Part shown: one piece after another, positions 57,815-64,000 of the stretch
How the letters are laid out: every line of letters begins with the position of its first letter
Position numbering within the stretch: position 1 is the first letter of the stretch
NCBI GenBank assembly: GCA_938027595.1
Contig: CALJAK010000007.1
Coordinates: 203,982 to 267,981 of the forward strand
DNA length: 64,000 nt
Reading direction: 5' to 3'
Source: an uncultured Thermoproteales archaeon
GTDB lineage: Archaea; Thermoproteota; Thermoprotei; Thermoproteales; Thermoproteaceae
Position numbers and translations under genes: made by a program
Notes under the pieces: model-generated
What the model was told of the DNA's origin: nothing
Seen by the model: only the letters and a program-made list of their open reading frames with translations
Databases searched by the model: none

Positions 57815-59692
57815 TTACGGGAGTATGTGTATCAATGGCACAGTTCTTACAGACCACTGGCCAGTCTTGGGGTCCCGCCTGGCGTTGACGAAGACGTGCC
57901 AATTCGTTTCGTCTATATAGGGATAGTCGGCGTTGAAGTAGTACCCACGGCTCTCCTTCCTGTGTAGCATGGACACCGTCACGCCCTGCCCAACCAACAA
58001 GCGGTGGTAAACCTCCCAAACGCGCAGTAGCTCGTGGTAGCTGGCGGCCGCGGCGAAGCGGAAGTCCTCCTCCAACATCCTCAACAGCTCAACAGCTCTG
58101 TTCAACAAATACTCGTTAGTCACGTAGAACATCCCCCAGCCAGCTACGTACTCGTCCATAATCTTCTGCAGCCGCAGCAGCAGCTGGTGCCAGTTTAGGT
58201 AGTTGGGGTGAATCTCGTACCAATTAGTGTGAGGAGTCTCCGGCGTGGTTGTAAGCGGTTTGTTCATGTGGTACCACACTAACGGTCTGTACACAATTTC
58301 CTTATACCGCTCGATCGTGTCTGAACTCACTGTCGGTTTGTAATCCTTTGCTTGAGTCAAGACGTATCTCACGGCAGATTTACCAGCAATACGCCCCTCG
58401 GTGAAGCTGCCAGAGGAGAACTTGTGCCCACTGCCGCCGACTGTGTCGCCGGCGCCGAACAACCCCTCTACAGTCAACATGCGGTTGGGTCCCCACTTGT
58501 ACTCCGGCGGCGCGATGTCGGCAGGTCCCGAAGCCCACATGGCGCCGGGAGAGGCGTGACTGGCTTGTATGTAAGGCTCGGTGGGCAGCAGCTCCGACGG
58601 CGTTTTCTCTGGGTGGATATTGTTGGCGGCCCAGTAGAAAGCTTGAGTGGGAGTCATGTCCAAATAGTCCTCGAAGAGGACGTGGAGAGACTCGTGGTCC
58701 GGCAGACGCTCTTGTGTTTGCATAATGTCTGGACCGCGGCCCTGCTTGAGGTTAGTCACAGTAACCCAAGTCCTTATGGGCGTGGGGGTGGGTTTAGCCC
58801 AAGCATAATCAAAGAATATCTTCGACAACTCCGCCTTTGCCTCATCCGGCAGAGGCTCCCACTGTTTGCCCTTGACGTCTGTAGACCTCATCTTTAACAA
58901 CAGATAGGGGAACCCCACTGGTCCATATGCGTCTTTGAACCTCACCACAATGAGGCGGAACTCTAAGCTAGTGGCCTCCGCGCCGGCGAGTATCGGTATA
59001 GCCAACGCGCTGCCAGACGCCCAAGTGGGGTACCAAGTGCGGCCCATGCCCTCGCCCACGCTCCTGGGGCGGTACAACAGAGAAGTGCCACCGGCAGCCA
59101 CAATTACCGCCTTAGCTTTGAAGACGTAGAAAGTGCCGTCTCTCACGTGGAAACCCACCACGCCGGCGATTCTGTTGGGCACCCGTTCGTCCATAAGCGG
59201 GTGTGTGACAGCCACCCTCTCATACACCTCGTCTGCGGATTTGTAACAAGCCTCGGCAATTATGGCTTTGTAAGACTCGCCGTGTATGGGGTGTTGCCAA
59301 CGGCCGGTGCGCATGTACTTGCCAGTCTTGGGGTCGCGCCAAATGGGCAACCCCCACTCGTCGAATAGCTTGATGGTGGAGGTCATGTGTCTCGCAATGT
59401 CGTACACCAAGTCCTCTCTCACAATGCCAAGGAAGTCATTTCTGACGTAGTAGACGAAATCCTCCGGCTTGGGGTCGTCTGGGTCTGTGGTAAACACGCC
59501 GAGGTTACAAGCGGAGAGACCCATCCCCACAGCGCCGGATTTCTCTACCTTCGCCTTATCCACAAGCGTTACTTTGCACTTGCCACCGCACCAGTACTTA
59601 GCTTCAAACACAGCGCCGCAGCCAGCCATCCCACCGCCAACTACCAAAATGTCGGTTTCTACAATTTTAGTAGGTGGGTTAGGCAGCGACAT
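57815..59692 (-). CDS. aprA: adenylylsulfate reductase subunit alpha
   Basis: 625 residues from the ATG at 59692, directly preceded by GGGAGGTAAT, a Shine-Dalgarno that decides the start. The FAD domain shows VETDILVVGGGMAGCGAVFEA. SACNLGVFTTDPDDPKPEDFV, GRWQHPIHGESYK and FSSGSFTEGRIAGKSAVR match AprA. It reduces APS to AMP and sulfite with AprB, or works in reverse. Its length is typical. Operon order is aprB, aprA, TauE/SafE, small membrane protein. Confidence 0.95.
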   Translation of the reverse strand: MSLPNPPTKIVETDILVVGGGMAGCGAVFEAKYWCGGKCKVTLVDKAKVEKSGAVGMGLSACNLGVFTTDPDDPKPEDFVYYVRNDFLGIVREDLVYDIARHMTSTIKLFDEWGLPIWRDPKTGKYMRTGRWQHPIHGESYKAIIAEACYKSADEVYERVAVTHPLMDERVPNRIAGVVGFHVRDGTFYVFKAKAVIVAAGGTSLLYRPRSVGEGMGRTWYPTWASGSALAIPILAGAEATSLEFRLIVVRFKDAYGPVGFPYLLLKMRSTDVKGKQWEPLPDEAKAELSKIFFDYAWAKPTPTPIRTWVTVTNLKQGRGPDIMQTQERLPDHESLHVLFEDYLDMTPTQAFYWAANNIHPEKTPSELLPTEPYIQASHASPGAMWASGPADIAPPEYKWGPNRMLTVEGLFGAGDTVGGSGHKFSSGSFTEGRIAGKSAVRYVLTQAKDYKPTVSSDTIERYKEIVYRPLVWYHMNKPLTTTPETPHTNWYEIHPNYLNWHQLLLRLQKIMDEYVAGWGMFYVTNEYLLNRAVELLRMLEEDFRFAAAASYHELLRVWEVYHRLLVGQGVTVSMLHRKESRGYYFNADYPYIDETNWHVFVNARRDPKTGQWSVRTVPLIHILP

Positions 59693-59693
59693 A

Positions 59694-60182
59694 TTACCTC
59701 CCACCTCCCGCAGTTTGTTTTAGTGGAGAACCCACAATTCTAACCAACTGCTTAGGCCGCGGCAGCTCTGGGAAGCCGAGGTACTCCGGCTTGTCCTCTA
59801 GAGCCAACAACTCACTCTCTAGGTCCGTCCTTGGGGGTATGTCTTTCGCGGACCTAGCCGAGCCCCATGGGGTTGTCCTAATGGGAGAGGCGAAGTCGTG
59901 TACAGTGCCGTCGCGGAAGACAATACGCCAGTAGATCATGTTTTTCTTTGTGTCTCTAATGACGCCAACTCTTGCGCCGAGGGGAGCGAAGTCACTATAT
60001 GTCCTCACGTCCACTGCGTGTTCTGGACAGTACTTGACACAGTTTAGACACTCGGCACAGGAGACTGGGTCTGTGTTGTAGGCTCTCCTGACCTTCAGAT
60101 TGTAGTGCATATTGTCGGCGGGACATATGTCAACACATTTGCCACAGCCTTTACATAGAGACGAATACACAAACGTGGGCAT
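59694..60182 (-). CDS. aprB: adenylylsulfate reductase subunit beta
   Basis: 162 residues from the ATG at 60182, about 25 bases after AATATTTAAG; an ATG at 60194 is too near that box. Two [4Fe-4S] motifs are CKGCGKCVDICPADNM and CAECLNCVKYCPEHAVDV. AprB relays electrons to the FAD in AprA. The C-terminal tail (LPRPKQLVRIVGSPLKQ) clasps AprA in known structures. It is the first gene of the apr operon. Confidence 0.93.
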   Translation of the reverse strand: MPTFVYSSLCKGCGKCVDICPADNMHYNLKVRRAYNTDPVSCAECLNCVKYCPEHAVDVRTYSDFAPLGARVGVIRDTKKNMIYWRIVFRDGTVHDFASPIRTTPWGSARSAKDIPPRTDLESELLALEDKPEYLGFPELPRPKQLVRIVGSPLKQTAGGGR

Positions 60183-60264
60183 GCACCTTAACATGTGTAC
60201 TTAAATATTGTTTATTAACTTGCCATGGGAATAATCTTATTAAGACTTCTAATGGAGTTGTGCC

Positions 60265-61179
60265 ATGGCGGATTGTGTACCCACTGGCGTGGGGCATGTG
60301 TTAACTTGTAACACACCTCTCGGCACATATAATGCAGTACACAGCCCCGTCTCGTGGTTCGCGATAGATGTACTTGCAGTTGCTACAATTTTGTGGATAC
60401 TATTTACATTTTACTACAAGGGAGTTAGGCAATTCAATGTATTACGCTATCCACAAATACAGACATTGATTAAATATCAAGATTGGGAGAGGAGACTTAT
60501 AAAAGAGAAACAAGGCATAGGCGGAAAAGCCATACCACTCTTCTTTAAGGTGTTATTTTCAGACGTGTTAGCCATGAATATACTGAAGTGTGAACATGGC
60601 AAGTCATATGCCGAGGTTGTACACACTAGGACAAGCAAGAGGTGGGCGAAATTGTTGATGGTCTGGGGTTTTGTCTTTGCGGGGGCCTCTACCGCCTTGG
60701 CTTACTTCACGTTCCCGCACGACACCATAGTGCTGGACGTGACGCATCCAGCTCGCGTCTTGGGCATGATCAGCGGTGTTCTGTTGATAGTGGGTTCACT
60801 CATGTGGCTCAATGTGAGGAATAAAGAAGTGCAATACAAAGGCAGATGGGACCTCTTCGGCGCTGACTATCTACCTATAATTGTGTTACTGTTGGGAGTT
60901 TCGGGTTTTGCCCTCCAGGCGGCAATATGGGCGTGGGCATATTCGCCGAACGTCGTTACTGAGGCGTTTTTAGCATTTTCGACACACTTCCACGCAATTC
61001 CCATCGCTGCGTTTTTCTGGCTCTTCTTCTGGACTAAGGCAGATCACATAATCTATAGAATATTCTGGCGTATATACGAATATGCAGACAAAGACTTCGC
61101 CGGCCCCAACACCAGACTACCGCCCACAACGCTACACCCACTCAACAAGACCGGAAAAGAGATCCAACCAGGTTATTAA
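60265..61179 (+). CDS. cytochrome b-like membrane protein (NarI/DsrM/AprM type)
   Basis: 304 residues with about five or six membrane segments, starting near residue 30 (SWFAIDVLAVATILWILF). Histidines at VVHTRTSKRW, VTHPARVLG and STHFHAIPIAAFFWLFFW could bind haem b as in NarI. The N-terminus has two Cys. It lies between divergent aprB and dsrA and probably delivers quinol electrons to AprBA or, with DsrK, to sulfite reduction. Choice between DsrM, QmoC-like and AprM cannot be made by eye. GGAG is 8 bases upstream of the ATG. Confidence 0.7.
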   Translation: MADCVPTGVGHVLTCNTPLGTYNAVHSPVSWFAIDVLAVATILWILFTFYYKGVRQFNVLRYPQIQTLIKYQDWERRLIKEKQGIGGKAIPLFFKVLFSDVLAMNILKCEHGKSYAEVVHTRTSKRWAKLLMVWGFVFAGASTALAYFTFPHDTIVLDVTHPARVLGMISGVLLIVGSLMWLNVRNKEVQYKGRWDLFGADYLPIIVLLLGVSGFALQAAIWAWAYSPNVVTEAFLAFSTHFHAIPIAAFFWLFFWTKADHIIYRIFWRIYEYADKDFAGPNTRLPPTTLHPLNKTGKEIQPGY

Positions 61180-61319
61180 CTTCACAATTTTTTCACATAC
61201 ATATATACACCAATATATATATAAATACACTTATCAATTTTTAGACATAATAAAAAGACAATAATTATTACATTAAATCTGTTAATATCTTTTAAAAAAT
61301 GGAGAATGCATGAAATGTC
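61180..61319. promoter_or_regulatory. AT-rich region with dsrA promoter
   Basis: After the cytochrome b stop, caattttttcac could end transcription. The region is very AT-rich with repeats of atatat. tcttttaaaaaatgg (61290-61304) is about 25 bases before the dsrA ATG and is the probable TATA box. GGAG is 16-19 bases before the start. No other gene is visible. Confidence 0.55.
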
Positions 61320-62567
61320 ATGTCTGCACCAAAGAACTTACCGCCGCCAGAGGTGTTACTCAAACGTTCGGAAGAAATTCTAGCCGAGCTAGAGCGCGGC
61401 CCATGGCCGAGTCACGTCACTGAACTCAAGAAGACTAACTACGCCACTAGAGTATACGGCGTGGGATTAGCGGCTAGAAAATCGCCATGGGGCCCCGCAG
61501 CTGTCAAAGTAGAGTACGTAACCACCGGCGTGTTGTCCAGGTGGGCTAGAGATTGGGTGCCCGGCGGCGGCAGCGAGTTACACTTCAGAGTATTCCACAC
61601 ACCCGGCAAATTCCTCAAGACAGACTGGCTAAGGCAAGTGACGAAAATATCTAAAGAACTTGGAGTGGGGCTGATTGAGCTAGTGGGACAAACCGGCGCG
61701 TTAGTCCTCAACCTCACCCCAGAGAAGGCGGAAGAGATGGTTGACGCTCTGCGGTCCATCGGCACAGACGTCGGCGGCAGCGGCGACGCCATAAGAGCGC
61801 TAAACGCCTGCGTGGGGCCGGCATTGTGTGAATACGCGCTCTACGACACACTCAAGTGGTACGCCGAGTTTTACAAAGACAAGAGAGTAAACGACGCCAT
61901 AATTTCCCCGAGCTACCCATACAAATTCAAGATAAAAATGTCCGGCTGCCCCATGGATTGCGCCAGAGCCAACAGAGGCGACATAGGCTTCATTGGTGTT
62001 TGGGTTGGTGCTCCTGAGGTGGATTTGGAGTTGTTTAGGAAAAAAGTGGAATCCGGCGAGTTGGATCCGGAGAAGATTGTGGCTCGTTGTCCGAGTGGCG
62101 CCATCAGTTGGGACAAGGAGAAGAAAGAGTTGAAAATCGACGGGAGCCGCTGCAAGAAATCCATGGAATGCATCAGAACGGCATTCCCAGCAATAAAACC
62201 AGGTAGAGAAAGGAAAATAGCCGTAGTGGTAGGCGGACATGTCAAGGGTAGATTCGGCGGTAAGATGGGGAAGCCTCTGGCTGTGGTGAATTCGGTGGAT
62301 GAAGCTATGGATTGGGTTATCAAAACTATAGAGAGTTGGATGGAACACATGGAGAAGGGTGTGGTGAAACACAAAGACAGAATTGGGGATTTCATTACGA
62401 AGATAGGTTATAAGAACTACTTGAAAGACGTCGTGAACGTGCCGGAGGTTGGCAAACCAACGCTGCATACCTCTCTGAGAGCCGGCGCGGTGCTCGACGA
62501 AGAGGAGAGAGCCATGTGGAGCAAGTGGGTGTCTGAAATTGTGGAAGAGTACAAATCCCGGCTATGA
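61320..62567 (+). CDS. dsrA: dissimilatory sulfite reductase subunit alpha
   Basis: 415 residues. The sirohaem-[4Fe-4S] Cys pairs are ACVGPALCEY (C-x5-C) and GCPMDCARANRGD (C-x3-C). A ferredoxin-like domain near 255-300 has RCPSGAISWD and RCKKSMECIRTAFPAI. The usual CxxCxxC of DsrA reads CxxSxxC, so one cluster ligand is changed. It reduces sulfite with DsrB. It overlaps dsrB by 4 bases (ATGA). Confidence 0.95.
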   Translation: MSAPKNLPPPEVLLKRSEEILAELERGPWPSHVTELKKTNYATRVYGVGLAARKSPWGPAAVKVEYVTTGVLSRWARDWVPGGGSELHFRVFHTPGKFLKTDWLRQVTKISKELGVGLIELVGQTGALVLNLTPEKAEEMVDALRSIGTDVGGSGDAIRALNACVGPALCEYALYDTLKWYAEFYKDKRVNDAIISPSYPYKFKIKMSGCPMDCARANRGDIGFIGVWVGAPEVDLELFRKKVESGELDPEKIVARCPSGAISWDKEKKELKIDGSRCKKSMECIRTAFPAIKPGRERKIAVVVGGHVKGRFGGKMGKPLAVVNSVDEAMDWVIKTIESWMEHMEKGVVKHKDRIGDFITKIGYKNYLKDVVNVPEVGKPTLHTSLRAGAVLDEEERAMWSKWVSEIVEEYKSRL

Positions 62568-63667
62568 GCGAGGCCGAGAGGCTAAAGAAAAAACTGCCGG
62601 TGCCCTACACGGATTGGCTGCCGGAGGTTGTCAAGCGTAATTTAGGCAAGTGGGTTGACCGGAAGTACCACGGCTATGGCGTTATTGAACACATTTCTGA
62701 AACTGGCGACAGGATATTCACAGTGAAAGTGGGCACCCCGCCCAATTTCAGAGTCAGTACTGACACTCTGAGGAAATTTATAGACGTAGCCGATAGACTT
62801 GGCGTTGGGGGCATAAAGATGACGAGAAATGGCAATTTGGAGATTTTGACTGATTCTCTTGACAAGGCGTTGAAGATTAAGGAAGAGGTGGAGAGAATGG
62901 GCTTCCCGGTGGGCGGCTGGGGTCCCACACTTTGGTCGATAAATTCCTGTACTGCTTACCTCACGTGCACCACCGCCGTGTTGGACGCCCCCTCTATAAC
63001 TAAAGTGTTGTATGACTATTTGAAGCCTTATTTTACTGGCGAAATTACGCTGCCGGCTAAACTCAGGATAAACGTCTCTGGCTGCCCTAGTGCATGTGGC
63101 GGGTTCACCACTGACATAAACTTAGTGGGGCACTATGGAGATGCCCCCACTTACGACCCAGATAAGATAAAGCTGTGTCTGCCTAAGTCTGCCAAAGCCA
63201 TAGAAGCGGGGCACGTCCCGGAGGTAGCGGAGGTGTGTCCCACTAGAGCTATAAGAGTGTACGGCAAGCCGGACGGCTCTGTGGGTTTGGACATAATCCG
63301 CGAGAAGTGTATCGCATGTGGTAGGTGTAGAGATGTGTGTGACTGGATTGATTTCGACGAGTCTAAAGCCGGCGTAGCTGTGTTGGTGGGGGGTAAGGCT
63401 AGCAACACCGGCAGGGGACCCATGCCGTCTTACCAAGTCATCCCCTGGGTGCCAGCCATCCCGCCGGATTATGTGGAGATTGTGGCTGTGGTGAAGAAAA
63501 TTATTGACGTGTGGCGGACTAACGCCAGTGAGGGGGAGAGAATTGGCGATTGGATCGGCAGAGTTGGCATGAAGAAATTCTACCAATTGATGAAAATTCC
63601 GGAGGGCAAGTGGAACAGAGCTGTGGAAAGCCAGGGAGAGTTTGGAGTTAGACAATTCCGAATTTAG
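62564..63667 (+). CDS. dsrB: dissimilatory sulfite reductase subunit beta
   Basis: 367 residues. Cys pairs SCTAYLTC (C-x5-C) and SGCPSACGG (C-x3-C) form the sirohaem-cluster site, and KCIACGRCRDVCDW with CPTRAI forms a complete [4Fe-4S] ferredoxin domain near 240-275. It completes the alpha2beta2 sulfite reductase with DsrA. T-rich gcttttgttttc follows the stop and may end transcription. The next gene is a regulator on the same strand. Confidence 0.95.
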   Translation: MSEAERLKKKLPVPYTDWLPEVVKRNLGKWVDRKYHGYGVIEHISETGDRIFTVKVGTPPNFRVSTDTLRKFIDVADRLGVGGIKMTRNGNLEILTDSLDKALKIKEEVERMGFPVGGWGPTLWSINSCTAYLTCTTAVLDAPSITKVLYDYLKPYFTGEITLPAKLRINVSGCPSACGGFTTDINLVGHYGDAPTYDPDKIKLCLPKSAKAIEAGHVPEVAEVCPTRAIRVYGKPDGSVGLDIIREKCIACGRCRDVCDWIDFDESKAGVAVLVGGKASNTGRGPMPSYQVIPWVPAIPPDYVEIVAVVKKIIDVWRTNASEGERIGDWIGRVGMKKFYQLMKIPEGKWNRAVESQGEFGVRQFRI

Positions 63668-63787
63668 ACCGCTTTTGTTTTCAATGTTGTAGACTTAAAT
63701 CAAAAATATACGTATGTTCAGCGCGTTTTTATATTCGGTAAACAGATGATGTCTGAAAGACATAAATATCTATTTTTGGATGTGTAC

Positions 63788-64000
63788 ATGTTGTATTGTC
63801 CACAACCTGAGCTTGAAGATAATGCCCGTTTAATTCTCTGTTTTGTCTCTGTCCACGGCCCCGTAACTATGTACAGAGTCGCTAGGGAACTCTCTCTCCA
63901 TTTTTCATATGCCTATAGGAAAGCGAGTATGTTGGAGCACATGGGGCTTTTGAAGAAAGTGTCTGAGTCCCGCGCCAATCTGTACGACTCCACCATGCGG
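63788..64000 (+). CDS. partial winged-helix regulator next to dsrAB
   Basis: 71 residues are visible before the window ends. ILCFVSVHGPVTMYRVARELS, then HFSYAYRKASMLEHMGLLKKV, is a winged helix-turn-helix. The ATG at 63788 is about 22 bases after cataaatatc; in-frame ATGs at 63746 and 63749 are alternative starts with a less good TATA distance. It may control the dsr operon. The C-terminal part is not available. Confidence 0.65.
   Translation, partial: MLYCPQPELEDNARLILCFVSVHGPVTMYRVARELSLHFSYAYRKASMLEHMGLLKKVSESRANLYDSTMR

Overview
The window comes from a hyperthermophilic crenarchaeon of the Thermoproteales, most like Pyrobaculum or a close relative. The evidence is a thermosome, archaeal DnaG, family B polymerase, SmAP3-type Sm protein, Rpo8-like subunit, archaeal riboflavin synthase, tungsten-type aldehyde oxidoreductase, a tRNA with two introns, and TATA boxes lying about 20-27 bases upstream of start codons (leaderless transcripts). 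Species cannot be fixed from this sequence. No CRISPR array, insertion sequence or rRNA operon was seen.

Layout. 0-9.4 kb: EndoIII-like Fe-S protein, PTPS-like protein, MoaD-like protein, two-part fumarase, large Lhr/Ski2-type helicase, SmAP3, Rpo8-like subunit, then an overlapping set of a miniature TFB, a secretion-type ATPase and a membrane protein. 9.4-16.1 kb: thermosome, methionine aminopeptidase, DnaG, DNA polymerase B, a run of tiny membrane ORFs, tRNA-Thr(UGU). 16.1-20.7 kb: BMP-type (nucleoside-like) ABC importer. 20.7-23.1 kb: beta-CASP nuclease and ThiI. 23.1-30.5 kb: polyglucan block (phosphorylase, aldehyde oxidoreductase, GH57 enzyme, glycogen synthase, nucleotidyltransferase). 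30.5-34.3 kb: SPOUT methyltransferase, K/E-rich microprotein, SecY, L15, ROK kinase. 34.5-39.8 kb: polar amino acid ABC importer, molybdopterin oxidoreductase, TatD hydrolase, PPP phosphatase, dCTP deaminase. 39.9-45.4 kb: membrane protein, second MoaD-like protein, MGMT, [3Fe-4S] ferredoxin, HAD phosphatase, AbrB-PhoU protein, DUF1614 protein, riboflavin synthase, NikR-like regulator, JAMM peptidase, SRP RNA, tRNA-Arg. 45.4-50 kb: a frameshifted exported protein, FAD oxidase, TatD-like hydrolase, DegT aminotransferase, VWA protein.

51-64 kb is a compact dissimilatory sulfur island: dsrK, a cbiA/dsrN-like amidase and a siroheme methyltransferase, sat, aprBA, a TauE/SafE transporter, a NarI/DsrM-like cytochrome b, dsrAB and a partial winged-helix regulator. 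Together these encode sulfate activation (Sat), APS reduction (AprBA), sulfite reduction (DsrAB), cofactor supply (SUMT plus amidase) and quinol-linked electron input (DsrK plus the cytochrome b). Three small unknown genes sit inside it. DsrC, DsrJOP and Qmo were not seen.

The most interesting non-coding signal is a C/D box RNA across a gene junction at 41.95 kb, whose guide fits the 23S P-loop so that the D+5 rule points to the position equivalent to E. coli G2251. Other notable points are the two-intron tRNA-Thr, two homopolymer frameshifts in membrane or exported proteins, a MoaD-like protein whose Gly-Gly is masked by four residues together with a JAMM peptidase in the same window, and a Cys-to-Ser change in the DsrA ferredoxin domain.
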